Below, piece after piece: positions 8,820 to 18,852 of a stretch of 46,729 nucleotides of DNA. Each line of letters opens with the position of its first letter. Position 1 is the first letter of the stretch. The DNA is taken from contig CACZAN010000028.1 of NCBI GenBank assembly GCA_902779165.1, positions 1 to 46,729 on the forward strand, given 5' to 3'. The position numbers and the translations under genes are program-made. Source of the stretch: an uncultured Bacteroidales bacterium. GTDB taxonomy: Bacteria > Bacteroidota > Bacteroidia > Bacteroidales > Bacteroidaceae. The notes beneath the pieces were generated by a model. It was not told where the DNA came from and searched no databases. It saw only the letters and a list, made by a program, of their open reading frames with translations.

Positions 8820-11018
8820 ATGAAAAGGATAAATCACTATTTCGCATTGCTGGCAGTCGCACTGCTGACTGCCGTAGCAGGTCTCACACTCTCATCGTGC
8901 AGCGATGACATGAGTGCGGACGACCTCTACACCTACAAGGCAGAAATGCTCAGCGACTGGCTCCGCAACAACGAGGACTTCTCGGATTTCGCTGCCATCG
9001 TAGAGCGCGCGGGCAAGATGGATCTGCTTTCAACGTATGGCACCTACACCTGCTTCGCTCCTACAAACGCTGCCGTTAGGGAGTACCTGCAGTCCATGGG
9101 CCTCAGCTCCATCGACGAGCTCTCCGTGGCCGACTGCGACACAATCACCCGCACTGCGCTGATTGACCGTATGTACTTCACCGCCGAACTGGGCGAGGAG
9201 CTGGATCAGGCTGCCGAGAACGAAGAGTCGGGCTTTGACACGAAGACCGCCTTCATCGCTTCGACCAACCTGCTCGGGCGCTATCTCACCATTGAACCCG
9301 TGACGGTCACCGTGAAGCAGGAGGACTACGATGGAACCACCAAGGAAGTGGAGACAACCACCTACCGTATCAACAAGACCGGTGTCATCATCTATGAACT
9401 GGCCAACGACTCTGTGGAGAACGGTGTCGTTCACCCCGTGGACGGAATGGTTGCCAGCAGCTCCGAGACCCTTCCCGTGCTGCTGAAGAACGACCCGCAC
9501 ATCAGCATCTTCTACACCGCACTGCAAATGTGCGCCCTCGACCAGCAGATGTATCGCATCAAGGATGCCAGCTTCGACCCCTACTACTGGCGTGATGAGA
9601 AGAAGATCCAGAAGAAGTACTATTCCGGAGCACAGTGGGACTACTGCTGGGTTCCCGAGGAACGACGCTTCGGATACACCGCCTTCTGCGTGCCCGACAG
9701 TATTCTGAAGAATTACTCCAACATCGTTCCTGCCTACGGTAAGGACATCAATAACTGGGAGGACCTCTATGACTACGCATGCACCGTCTATCCTGAAGGT
9801 GCTGGCGCCAGCTACTACGGCAAGGACGCCGAGGCCCTGAAGGACGAGCGCAACCCGCTGCACAAGCTCATCGCCTATCACCTCCTGAACCGCAAGGGCG
9901 TATATAACAAGCTGTACACCAACTGCTCCATCTACCACCCGCTGGTGAACTCCGTGGAATGGTACTCGACAATGAATCCGCTGTCGACGCTGAAGGTGGA
10001 GCACGTGGCCGCCACAATCAACAAGTTCCGTGGTGATGCTGCCGCCAACACCCTTTATCTGAACCGTATGTACGATCCGGCCCGTCCGCAGCTGAACCAG
10101 CGCGGTGCCATCGTCAGCCCAAGTATTGCACCCGACCTGACTCAGGAAGCCGTGAATGGCGTGTACTACTACATCGACCGCCTCATCGACTACGGCGAGA
10201 CCACACGCAACACGGTCTTCAACACCCGTATGCGCATTGACTACTATACACTCTTCCCCGAGTGCATGAACAACGATATGCGCACCTCCCGCACCTGGGG
10301 TAACCTGGGCACCGAAGACCCGAACGCAGATGCCCGCAACTACATCTTCCCTCCAGGATATCTCGACAACGTGATTCTGGCAGAGGACGGCGACTTCTTC
10401 CTGCAGAACTGCCGCAACTACTTCTGGAGCTATGAGGGCGACGAGTTCAACCTCCGTTCCGACAACGACTCCTACGACATCACCTTCAACCTGCCGAGCG
10501 TGCCCAGCGGCCAGTATCAGATCCGTCAGGGATTCTGTGCTATGGCCCGACGCGGTATCGCACAGTTCTACATCGACAACATCCCGCAGGGTATTCCTCT
10601 CGATATGCGCAACACCAACGATGACGTCTTCGCAAAGCGTATCGGTGGATGGATTGCCATCCCCGACGGCAACCTCAGCGCTGCCCAGAAAGAACGTCTG
10701 GATCAGGTGAAAAAAGACATGCATAACCTCGGCTGGTACCACGGACCGCGCAGCACACGCTACGTTTCTACGGGTGCCGGATCAGTGAAGAACGACCTGC
10801 AGTTGAGCACCTCGAACTCCACATCGGCTGCCAGCGCCGCACGTAACCCGCGTAAGGTCATCTTCGAAGGCTATCTCGATGGAAATGTGCAACACACGAT
10901 GCGAATACGCTCTGTGATGGCTATCGGTGGTGCCGAGCTGATGCTTGACTACATCGAGATCGTTCCGAAGAGCGTCTACGGCGTCGAAAACGAAGAGACG
11001 GCCGAGGACGACCTCTAA
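8820..11018 (+). CDS. Fasciclin-domain lipoprotein with C-terminal beta-sandwich-like region
   Basis: A 732-residue lipoprotein with signal peptide and lipobox LSSC (Cys27), followed by Ser-Asp-Asp. FAS1-like signatures occur near residues 74 (TYTCFAPTNAAV) and 286 (TAFCVPDSIL). The last 200 residues lack FAS1 signatures; the pattern there (YDITFNLPSVPSGQYQIRQG, then FYIDNIPQG) suggests a beta-sandwich of the carbohydrate-binding-module type, which is an inference. It begins 13 nt after susD and is followed 42 nt later by another fasciclin gene. Likely an auxiliary surface subunit of the adjacent transporter; ligand unknown. Confidence 0.8.
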   Translation: MKRINHYFALLAVALLTAVAGLTLSSCSDDMSADDLYTYKAEMLSDWLRNNEDFSDFAAIVERAGKMDLLSTYGTYTCFAPTNAAVREYLQSMGLSSIDELSVADCDTITRTALIDRMYFTAELGEELDQAAENEESGFDTKTAFIASTNLLGRYLTIEPVTVTVKQEDYDGTTKEVETTTYRINKTGVIIYELANDSVENGVVHPVDGMVASSSETLPVLLKNDPHISIFYTALQMCALDQQMYRIKDASFDPYYWRDEKKIQKKYYSGAQWDYCWVPEERRFGYTAFCVPDSILKNYSNIVPAYGKDINNWEDLYDYACTVYPEGAGASYYGKDAEALKDERNPLHKLIAYHLLNRKGVYNKLYTNCSIYHPLVNSVEWYSTMNPLSTLKVEHVAATINKFRGDAAANTLYLNRMYDPARPQLNQRGAIVSPSIAPDLTQEAVNGVYYYIDRLIDYGETTRNTVFNTRMRIDYYTLFPECMNNDMRTSRTWGNLGTEDPNADARNYIFPPGYLDNVILAEDGDFFLQNCRNYFWSYEGDEFNLRSDNDSYDITFNLPSVPSGQYQIRQGFCAMARRGIAQFYIDNIPQGIPLDMRNTNDDVFAKRIGGWIAIPDGNLSAAQKERLDQVKKDMHNLGWYHGPRSTRYVSTGAGSVKNDLQLSTSNSTSAASAARNPRKVIFEGYLDGNVQHTMRIRSVMAIGGAELMLDYIEIVPKSVYGVENEETAEDDL

Positions 11019-11060
11019 TCGCCGAAACAACGTAATCAACAACCCGAATTTCATAGAACA

Positions 11061-13007
11061 ATGAAAACATCCAGATATTTTACCCTCCTGGCAAGCGCGT
11101 TCCTAACGGCTGGAGCACTGGGTCTCGCCTCGTGCTCGGACGACTGGAACAACCACTACGAGGGCGACGGCAATCAGAACGCGGCCGACCAACCTTCGCT
11201 CTATGCGCTGATCAAGGCCGACGACAATCTGAAAGAATTTGCTCGTGTGCTCGAGCACACGGGATACGACCTGGTGCTCGATGGTCCGCAGTCACTGTCC
11301 GTCTGGGCACCCGCCATGACGAAAGAGCAGGCTGACAGCGTTATCGGGCTCTATGATGCTCAGAAGCATACAATTATCACCATGCCTGATGGTTCTACCC
11401 GCTATATCCAGGACAAGGACAACAAGGCAATCACCCAATTTGTGCAGAACCATATCGCGCTCTACGGCCGCTCGGTCTATGAGAACTATTCCGACTCCAT
11501 CAGAATGATGAACGGAAAGTATATGATGTTGCATGAGAATGACCTTGCCGGCGTGCCTTTCAACAGAAAGAACGTGGTAGCAAACAACGGTATTCTCTAT
11601 AGTCTCAACGGTTCGCTCGTGTTCCTTCCGAATGTGCGCGACCGTCTGGAGCTCGAAGAAGACCTCGACAGCGTAGCTGCATTCTACACCCTCTTCGACA
11701 AATACTCCTTGGATGAAGCATCCAGCGTGCAGAGAGGTATCGTTGACGGTAAGATCGTCTATGCAGACTCCGTGCTGAGTCTCTCGAACCAGCTCTATTC
11801 CTCGCTCGGCTGGATTAACCGCGAGGACAGCGCATACCTCTTCCTGGCTCCGACTAACACGGTATGGTCTGCGGAGCTGGCTCGCTTCAGGCCTCTGTTC
11901 AACTACATCAAGGAAGTCCAGAACCGCGACAGCGTGGCCATGTTGAATGCTAAGATTTCCATCATCCGCGGTCGAATGTTCAATATGAACGACCAGCGCG
12001 GCAAGACGGTGGAGGCAGCAGACTCGCTGACCAACACCTTCTATGTCCGTCACAAGGACTACTACGGACTGAACGTCTTCCAGCACCACAACCAGGCTGG
12101 CGGCATTCTGTCTGGACTCACCCCCTGGTCCTGCTCCAACGGACGTGTCTACAAGGACACCGAAGGCCGTGTCGACCCGAAGCTCACCTTCCTCGAAGCT
12201 CGTTATCTGCAGGCTACCAGTGCACGTCACTTCAAGCTCTCGCAAGTAGGCTACGGCGGTGAGATCGTACCTTCTGTCTCTGCCACCATCCGCACTCTGG
12301 TAGATACAATCACCTACGATAGTGTCAAGTACGACGTCACCCAGCTGAAGCGTCAGAACATCCTCAAGGGCGAGAACTTCCTCGAAGTGTCGCCGCTGAC
12401 CTATCCGAACCAGAAGTCGAACATCACCAGTAGAATCTATTTCTATCTGCCCAACACGTTCGCCAACCTCTATTATAATGTCTACCTCGTGATGGTGCCG
12501 CCTTACCTCTCTCGCGATGGCTACCAGAAGTCTGAAGTGCTCCCCATGCGCTTCGAATGTTACTTCCACGAGCGATTGGAGGAAGAACGTACCGACAAAC
12601 AGGACAGCGCCTTCCTGCAGACTTATCCGAACGACGACCTGAAGTACGACAAGCAGCAGAACGACCGTAACTCCTCCCACCTGCTGCAGGTGCCTGAAGG
12701 CGAGACCCATAAGGGTTCCGGTGGTGCTACGAAGTTCACTACTACAGGTAACGAAATTGATATCATCTGTATCGATAAGGCCCGCAAGCCCCAGTTCTCG
12801 TCCTACAACTTCCTGAGTGGTAACGACGACACGGTGCTCCGCTACTGTATTGCCTCAGATGCCAGTGCATCCGCGATATCGCGTGGTCAGCAAACCAACA
12901 TCATGCGCATCAATCGCATCATTTATATTCCGTTCGAGACAGAGGAAGAAGCCAAAAACTTCCAGCTCGATTTGTCTAACCTGAAAGAATACAATATCTC
13001 ACTATGA
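11061..13007 (+). CDS. Fasciclin-domain lipoprotein preceding second SusC
   Basis: A 648-residue lipoprotein with lipobox LASC (Cys25) followed by SDDWNNHYE, an acidic run like that of the other lipoproteins here. FAS1-like signatures are seen near residues 78 (SLSVWAPAMTKEQ) and 258 (AYLFLAPTNTVW). The C-terminal third is unassigned and ends in a segment rich in Asn, Glu and aromatic residues. The stop codon overlaps the next start by four bases (ATGA at 13004-13007), indicating translational coupling to the second SusC. By position it mirrors the first gene of the operon, which also sits immediately before a SusC. Role beyond surface binding is not known. Confidence 0.8.
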   Translation: MKTSRYFTLLASAFLTAGALGLASCSDDWNNHYEGDGNQNAADQPSLYALIKADDNLKEFARVLEHTGYDLVLDGPQSLSVWAPAMTKEQADSVIGLYDAQKHTIITMPDGSTRYIQDKDNKAITQFVQNHIALYGRSVYENYSDSIRMMNGKYMMLHENDLAGVPFNRKNVVANNGILYSLNGSLVFLPNVRDRLELEEDLDSVAAFYTLFDKYSLDEASSVQRGIVDGKIVYADSVLSLSNQLYSSLGWINREDSAYLFLAPTNTVWSAELARFRPLFNYIKEVQNRDSVAMLNAKISIIRGRMFNMNDQRGKTVEAADSLTNTFYVRHKDYYGLNVFQHHNQAGGILSGLTPWSCSNGRVYKDTEGRVDPKLTFLEARYLQATSARHFKLSQVGYGGEIVPSVSATIRTLVDTITYDSVKYDVTQLKRQNILKGENFLEVSPLTYPNQKSNITSRIYFYLPNTFANLYYNVYLVMVPPYLSRDGYQKSEVLPMRFECYFHERLEEERTDKQDSAFLQTYPNDDLKYDKQQNDRNSSHLLQVPEGETHKGSGGATKFTTTGNEIDIICIDKARKPQFSSYNFLSGNDDTVLRYCIASDASASAISRGQQTNIMRINRIIYIPFETEEEAKNFQLDLSNLKEYNISL

Positions 13008-16000
13008 AGACAGTAGGTTATATTTGTTTCTCCTTGCTTCTGGCGGCAGTTCCTGTAGCGGGTTTCGCACAGGACGAGTTCGAGGAAGAAGAAATCGACA
13101 CCACCGTCGTGCTGCGAGCCCGCAAGGCGGCAGCCAAGAAGCAGGAACCCACCCGTGAGATCTCGGGTAGGGTAGTGAGTCAGCAAGATCATACACCGCT
13201 GGCAGGTGTGCTCGTGCAGTCTATAGCCGGAAAAGGCTACTCCGCACTGACGGAGGACGACGGCACATTCCGCTTGCAGGTGCCCCTCTACAGCTCTGCC
13301 GTGGAGGTAACGATACCTGGATATAACACCGTACGCGTGGGCCTCAACGAGAGCGGAAAGCTGCGTGACATCGTCATGCAGAGTGATGCAGCCCGCCCCC
13401 TCTACGGCAAAGACGACAATATCCTCGGTCACGCTCAGGCTACAGGCTTTGACTTCTCGTCCGCAGCGAACATCGCAACGGAAATCGAGAACCAACTCGG
13501 AGCTGAGGTGCGCACGACAGAACGCGGAGGTATCAACGGACTGGGAGCCTATATGCAGATCTCTGGTGTCGGCAGCTATCTGGCCAACGCACAGCCGCTG
13601 GTGGTCATCGATGGGGTCATCACAGAGATGCAGTACGAACGCCAGATGATTCACTCCGGATTCTACAACGACATTCTCTCGAACTTCAATGTAAATGATA
13701 TCGAGAGCGTGGAAGTCATGCGCAACGGAACGGCTCTCTATGGTGCCAAGGGTGCCAACGGCGTCATCCTCATCAAGACGAAGCGCAACACTTCACTGGC
13801 AACGCGCATTGCTGCCTCGGCCAGCGTAGGAGTGGAATTCATCCCGAAGCACTATTCGATGATGAGTGGCGAGCAGTTCAAAACCTATGCCAGCTCGCTC
13901 ATGCAGAGCACCGGAACGAAGATGCAGACCTTCAAGTTCCTCGACGAGCGCCCCTACAACCCCGCAGACCCGTACAACTACAACTATTATTATAATAAGT
14001 ATGCCAACAACACCGACTGGACGAAGGAAGTGTACCATGCTGCCGTAGCACAGCGCTATGGTCTGAGCGTACAAGGTGGTGGTGATGTAGCCAACTACAT
14101 GCTCTCCATCGGTTATCTCCACGCCAACGAGGTCATTCAGGAAATGAACTACAATCGTCTTAATGTCCGCTTCAATACAGATATCAAGATCACCGACTGG
14201 ATTGATGTTCGTTTCGATGCCAGCTTCAGCAACTCTACCCGTAAGTTGTATGACATGGGTGCTCCCGAGGATTATGACCAGAGCACGGTCACCTCGCTGA
14301 ACTTCCTCAGCTATGCCAAGACCCCGATGCTCTCGCCCTACAGCTTTGTGGCATCAAACAATGGACCTGGCATCATCTCGACAGCCCACCTGGATATCAA
14401 CGATGAGGACTACCTCTCTGAGATCTCACAGCTGCGGAATGCCAACTACCAGCTGGCGAACCCCACGGCAATCCTTGAGTATGGTACCGCTCAGAACAAG
14501 AACTACTACGACAACTCGTATGTCAACCTCTCCATCACTCCCGCTTGGCATCCCAACCAGCACCTGAAATTCTCGTCGCTGTTCAGCTACTCACTGGTCA
14601 ACACCAACGAGAAGCGTTACATCCCCATGAATGGTGTGCCGCAGTTCTGGGTACAGGCTTTCCACCAGAAGATGAATAACATGATCGGTTCGCTCTATTC
14701 CCGCGAGAACAGTATCCTCAGCGATACGAAAGTGGAATGGAAGAACAGCTACGGTGGCCACAACATTGCGCTGCTCGGAGGCTTCCGCTTCATGAACGAA
14801 GGATACTACCTCACCAGCCAAAGCGGTTACAACACTGGTAATGATAAGACCCCGCTGATTTCTGGTACTGACCAGAAACAAATCGACGGCACACGCGAGA
14901 ACTGGGCAACCCTCTCGTGGTACGCACAGGCCAAGTATAACTTCGCTAACCGCTACTACCTGCAGGGCGACCTGTCGATGGAGACCAATTCCCAGTTCGG
15001 ACGCGATGCAGCTGGACTGAAACTGGCTGGTGTCGTTTGGGGCGTATTCCCCAGCCTGCAGGCAGGATGGGTGATGTCTAATGAGAAGTGGTTCGATGTG
15101 AAAGGCATTGATTACCTAAAACTGCAAGCCGGCTACGGACTCAGTGGTAACGACAACCTTCCCTACGATGCCTCAAAGAGCTACTTCAAGAGCCGTCTCT
15201 TCCTCAATGCTACCCCGGGACTGAGCTTCGAAAATATCGGTAACACAGAACTCAAGTGGGAGACCACCCGCCGTTTCAACGCTGGTATCGAGGGACGCTT
15301 CCTCAATAACCGCCTGGCTGTGGGCTTCAACTACTTCTACTCCTGGACCAGCGACCTGCTAACCCTGCGTTCCTCCAACTTCCTGACCGGTATCAACCAG
15401 TACTGGAGCAACGGCGGTAAGCTCGAGAACCAGGGCTTCGATGTTAACGCAACGGCTCATATCATCTCCGGCAACAACTGGAACTGGAGCCTCGGAGCAA
15501 GCGTGGGACATTATGTCAACCGCCTCACCGAACTGCCTGATGATTTAGCTTATCAGGACCACAACGTTCTCGGAGCAACCATCCGCAGCCAAGTCGGAAA
15601 GAGTGTCAATCTGTTCTATGGCTACAAGACAGAACACACGAAAAGCGGAGGCATCGTTTATGCAACCAATGCAGAAGCTGCTGCCGATGGCCTCTATCGC
15701 CTCGCCGAAGACGGAACCACAAAGACTTACTTCAAAGCTGGTGATGTCAAGTACGCCAACCTTTCCGGCAATAACGGCGAAATCAATCTCGACGACCGCA
15801 CCGTCATCGGCGATCCCAACCCCGACATCTATGGTAACATCTGGACCTCGCTGTCCTACAAGCGCCTCACCTTGGATCTGGGCTTCAACTACAGCCTCGG
15901 CAACGACGTCTACAACTACATGCGTCAGCAGCTGGAATCCGGCTCGCGCTTCATGAACCAGACGACAGCACTCCTCAATCGCTGGAGCTACGAAGGCCAG

Positions 16001-16309
16001 GTGACCGATATCCCACGTGCCACCTACGGCGACCCGATAGGCAACAGCTCATTCTCTGACCGGTGGATTGAAGATGGCAGCTACCTGAGACTGAAGAATG
16101 TCACCCTCAGCTACAAGCTACCCATCAACAACACGTATATTCAGGGTATCACCGTGTGGGCTAACGCCACGAACCTCTTCACCATCACACGCTATCTGGG
16201 CACTGATCCCGAGTTCTCCATGAGCAACAGTGTTCTTTCACAAGGAATTGATGCAGGATGGGTTTCGCAGGGACGTACCGTCAATGTGGGTGTGAAGATC
16301 AACCTCTAA
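13004..16309 (+). CDS. SusC-type TonB-dependent outer-membrane transporter (second pair)
   Basis: A 1101-residue SusC homologue. The signal peptide ends near Ala22 (AGFA-Q). It is followed by an unusual mature N-terminus rich in Glu, then Arg and Lys (about 24-48), a carboxypeptidase-regulatory-like domain (about 50-125), and a plug with VVIDGVITE near 199 and the SusC motif NGTALYGAKGANGVILIKTK near 242. The barrel ends with the strand TVNVGVKINL. It overlaps the preceding fasciclin gene by an ATGA and is followed after 63 nt by its SusD. It differs widely from the first SusC of the operon, so the two pairs probably bind different ligands, or different parts of one ligand. Confidence 0.94.
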   Translation: MKTVGYICFSLLLAAVPVAGFAQDEFEEEEIDTTVVLRARKAAAKKQEPTREISGRVVSQQDHTPLAGVLVQSIAGKGYSALTEDDGTFRLQVPLYSSAVEVTIPGYNTVRVGLNESGKLRDIVMQSDAARPLYGKDDNILGHAQATGFDFSSAANIATEIENQLGAEVRTTERGGINGLGAYMQISGVGSYLANAQPLVVIDGVITEMQYERQMIHSGFYNDILSNFNVNDIESVEVMRNGTALYGAKGANGVILIKTKRNTSLATRIAASASVGVEFIPKHYSMMSGEQFKTYASSLMQSTGTKMQTFKFLDERPYNPADPYNYNYYYNKYANNTDWTKEVYHAAVAQRYGLSVQGGGDVANYMLSIGYLHANEVIQEMNYNRLNVRFNTDIKITDWIDVRFDASFSNSTRKLYDMGAPEDYDQSTVTSLNFLSYAKTPMLSPYSFVASNNGPGIISTAHLDINDEDYLSEISQLRNANYQLANPTAILEYGTAQNKNYYDNSYVNLSITPAWHPNQHLKFSSLFSYSLVNTNEKRYIPMNGVPQFWVQAFHQKMNNMIGSLYSRENSILSDTKVEWKNSYGGHNIALLGGFRFMNEGYYLTSQSGYNTGNDKTPLISGTDQKQIDGTRENWATLSWYAQAKYNFANRYYLQGDLSMETNSQFGRDAAGLKLAGVVWGVFPSLQAGWVMSNEKWFDVKGIDYLKLQAGYGLSGNDNLPYDASKSYFKSRLFLNATPGLSFENIGNTELKWETTRRFNAGIEGRFLNNRLAVGFNYFYSWTSDLLTLRSSNFLTGINQYWSNGGKLENQGFDVNATAHIISGNNWNWSLGASVGHYVNRLTELPDDLAYQDHNVLGATIRSQVGKSVNLFYGYKTEHTKSGGIVYATNAEAAADGLYRLAEDGTTKTYFKAGDVKYANLSGNNGEINLDDRTVIGDPNPDIYGNIWTSLSYKRLTLDLGFNYSLGNDVYNYMRQQLESGSRFMNQTTALLNRWSYEGQVTDIPRATYGDPIGNSSFSDRWIEDGSYLRLKNVTLSYKLPINNTYIQGITVWANATNLFTITRYLGTDPEFSMSNSVLSQGIDAGWVSQGRTVNVGVKINL

Positions 16310-16317
16310 TGTTTAAT

Positions 16318-16361
16318 CGATATTTCGTTATTCCGACATTTCGTTATTTCGATATTTCGTA
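16318..16361 (+). repeat. Degenerate tandem repeat (ATTTCGTTATTCCG type)
   Basis: The 63-nt gap between the second susC and susD is filled by an imperfect tandem repeat of about 8-16 nt, alternating GATATTTCG, TTATTCCG, ACATTTCG and TTATTTCG. Similar runs based on TTTCAAC occur at 39051-39084 and 40707-40757. No promoter element is evident. Confidence 0.6.
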
Positions 16362-16372
16362 AATCCGAATCA

Positions 16373-18568
16373 ATGAATATGAAACAGATCAAATATATCC
16401 TGCCTCTCGCATTGCTGTCAATGATGGCTTTCACCATCACGTCCTGCAATGACATGTTAAATATGGGTAATGACGACGTGCTCTATGCTGACGAGAACCA
16501 CCTCACGCAGGGAACGGATACCGTCAATTCCTATGTGGGCATTTTGTCGCAGTTGCAGAAGATTGCTGTGCGCACCAACCTCTATGGAGAACTAAGAGGT
16601 GATCTCGTCGTTGTCAACGACAATGCTAATGCAGACCTGAAGGACATCGCCTCCTTTACGGTCTCCGACGACAACGCATACAACAATCCCCGCGATTACT
16701 ATGCTGTCATCAACAACTGCAACTACTACCTGGCCAATGCAGATACGACCCTGCGCGAACGCCGCTACGATGCAACCACCATGTCGGCCTATGACTTCCG
16801 TGTCTTCCAGGCAGAATACTGTGCCGTTCGTGCCATCCGTGCATGGGTCTACCTCCAGCTTGGACAGATCTACGGAACGAACATTCCCCTGGTGGTGGAT
16901 CCCGTGCTCTCGCTCGACGATGCCAACTCCGTGCTCAGCAACGCTCCCAAGAGAGACCTCGAACAGCTCTGCGACTACTTCATCGACGACCTGAAGCCCT
17001 ACATCTCGTGGTTCGCCTATCCCTACCACCACAATGTTTACGGCTACAGGATGCCCGCCCGAATGGCCGTCTTCCCCGTGTCGCTTGTGCTTGGAGACCT
17101 TTATCTCTGGAGCGCCAGCATCAAACAAGATGCCGGACTCGCCCGCGAGGCCGCAAAGTCCTACTACGACTACATCGCATGGTTGCCTACGGAACTGGGT
17201 GTAGACAACAATTCTGGCTACAAGCAGAAGACCGTCACCTCCAGCTCTCGCTGCTATTGGGAACAGAGGAACTTCACCTCCAGCAACTTTACATCAACGG
17301 TAACCAGCAACGCCTATTGGAGCACCACGAGCTTCGGTGAAAGTGGCGATGAGGTCATCACCGCGATTGCCATGGACTCACTCGCTTCAGACGAGAACTA
17401 CAATGAACTGAGAGTGCTCTATAACTACGATCTCGAGAACGAGAACAAGGAAGCAAGCATCTCTCCCTCCACGACCTGCAATGAATACTCCGACAATCAG
17501 GCATATGCCGAGCGTTACTTCGACGGCAATGACTACGTCATGGGCTACGTCTCGGCAGGACTCCTGCAAGAGACACAGGTGGCACAGCACTATGTGGGTG
17601 ACCTCCGTCTTGCTGCCAACCTCAGCAAGAGCCGTCGCGGCGACCATGACTACGAATCTCAGATGATCTATAAGACTTACATGCCGCAGGACGTCATCAT
17701 CTATCGTGTCGGAGACATCTATCTCCGCATGGCCGAGGCCCTGAATCTGGCAGGCTTCCCCAAGTTCGCCCTTGCTATTCTGACAACCGGTCTCGACAAC
17801 ACCGTCATCGATCACGATGTGCTGAGCCAGTGCACTACGGCTTCCGACAGCAGCTTCGTCACCTATTTCGATTTCCCCTTGCGCTACTTCCAGACCCGTG
17901 TGCAAAGCTACAAGTCGAATGGCGAACCCAATGTCAACAGCGACGAGAACGACACTCAGGTCAACCAGATTGGCATTCATGCCCGCGGAAGCGGTTATGC
18001 CATCTCCAATCCCCGCTACTACGACCCTGCCAATGATGCACCCGCAGATTCCACCGGCTATCCTGTGCAGCCTGTCGAGTATGTCTCTCTTCCTACTTAT
18101 TCCACAGACTATGATAAGGATCTGAATACCATCCTGAATAATAATCCTGAGTTCATCGTCATTGCAGCTGACGAAGCCGACATCCAGACTCCCGTCCTCT
18201 CCGACTACACGGGAACAGCCGCCAAGGCAGACGCTGTGGCAAAATACAACGAACAGCTGTTAGCATACTCCAACAGCCTGCAGGATGCCTGGCGACAGGC
18301 TACTGTGGAATGGTACCGCACCTATGGCGTGCCTCAGGTGCATAACCGTCAGCTGGCAGTCGTCGACAGTCTCCTTGATGTTGAATCAGCATTGGAGACT
18401 CCCTTCGAGGGCTTCCGCTTCGGACAGCTCATCCGTGCTGCCTACCGCAGCAACAACAAGGGAGCATACATGTCCCAGAAGGTTGGCCGCCGCGATCCCG
18501 CTCTTGCCGGTCGGCTCAGCAATCCTGCGAACTGGTTCATTAGCTGGAAGGGAGTCATCGGACAATAA
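16373..18568 (+). CDS. SusD/RagB-family surface lipoprotein (second pair)
   Basis: A 731-residue SusD-like lipoprotein, larger than the first SusD by about 125 residues. It has a signal peptide with lipobox ITSC (Cys25); a second ATG two codons in (16379) is an equally good start. SusD signatures include the DIYLRMAEALNLAG helix near 449 and the C-terminal FEGFRFGQLIRAAYR motif near 677. The extra length lies between these, around residues 520-640, in a Tyr/Pro/Asp-rich stretch likely to form an exposed insertion. It is the last gene of the operon; an intrinsic terminator begins 32 nt after the stop codon. Confidence 0.92.
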   Translation: MNMKQIKYILPLALLSMMAFTITSCNDMLNMGNDDVLYADENHLTQGTDTVNSYVGILSQLQKIAVRTNLYGELRGDLVVVNDNANADLKDIASFTVSDDNAYNNPRDYYAVINNCNYYLANADTTLRERRYDATTMSAYDFRVFQAEYCAVRAIRAWVYLQLGQIYGTNIPLVVDPVLSLDDANSVLSNAPKRDLEQLCDYFIDDLKPYISWFAYPYHHNVYGYRMPARMAVFPVSLVLGDLYLWSASIKQDAGLAREAAKSYYDYIAWLPTELGVDNNSGYKQKTVTSSSRCYWEQRNFTSSNFTSTVTSNAYWSTTSFGESGDEVITAIAMDSLASDENYNELRVLYNYDLENENKEASISPSTTCNEYSDNQAYAERYFDGNDYVMGYVSAGLLQETQVAQHYVGDLRLAANLSKSRRGDHDYESQMIYKTYMPQDVIIYRVGDIYLRMAEALNLAGFPKFALAILTTGLDNTVIDHDVLSQCTTASDSSFVTYFDFPLRYFQTRVQSYKSNGEPNVNSDENDTQVNQIGIHARGSGYAISNPRYYDPANDAPADSTGYPVQPVEYVSLPTYSTDYDKDLNTILNNNPEFIVIAADEADIQTPVLSDYTGTAAKADAVAKYNEQLLAYSNSLQDAWRQATVEWYRTYGVPQVHNRQLAVVDSLLDVESALETPFEGFRFGQLIRAAYRSNNKGAYMSQKVGRRDPALAGRLSNPANWFISWKGVIGQ

Positions 18569-18600
18569 GACCCGCGCGGTTTCTTCCCTAAATCCATTGG

Positions 18601-18636
18601 AAAAAGCCTCTGCCGACACGCTGGCAGGGGCTTTTT
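18601..18636 (+). terminator. Intrinsic terminator of the SusCD operon
   Basis: AAAAGCC-T-CTGCC pairs with GGCAG-G-GGCTTTT around an 8-nt loop, ending in a T-run. It sits 32 nt after the second susD. Confidence 0.9.
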
Positions 18637-18678
18637 GTTGAAATTTTCACCATCGCTCATCACTTTTCTTCAAAAAAG

Positions 18679-18710
18679 TTTGGTCACGTCAGCAGAAAAG
18701 TCTACCTTTG
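18679..18710 (+). promoter_or_regulatory. Promoter of the tRNA-Ser / SRP RNA / tRNA-Thr cluster
   Basis: TTTG (18679-18682), a 20-nt spacer and TACCTTTG (18703-18710) match the Bacteroidota -33/-7 pattern. The tRNA-Ser begins 28 nt downstream of the -7 box. Confidence 0.8.
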
Positions 18711-18738
18711 CACCCGCAATCCGAAAGGGAAGCCCTCA

Positions 18739-18826
18739 GGAGAGATGCTCGAGTGGCTGAAGAGGCACGCCTGGAAAGCGTGTGACCGGCAAAACCGGTT
18801 CGCGAGTTCGAATCTCGCTCTCTCCG
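18739..18826 (+). tRNA. tRNA-Ser (anticodon GGA)
   Basis: An 88-nt class II tRNA. The acceptor stem GGAGAGA/TCTCTCC, the anticodon arm CACGC-CTGGAAA-GCGTG with anticodon GGA, the long variable arm CCGG-CAAAA-CCGG and the T arm GCGAG-TTCGAAT-CTCGC are all present. The discriminator is G826 and CCA is not encoded. It reads serine codons UCC/UCU. Confidence 0.95.
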
Positions 18827-18852
18827 CAAGAGCTCGCTTCGGCGAAGCGCAA

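Noticed and set aside
9030-10742. 570-codon minus-strand frame opposite the second fasciclin gene
   Set aside because: Same antisense codon-bias artefact; no signal peptide or motif.
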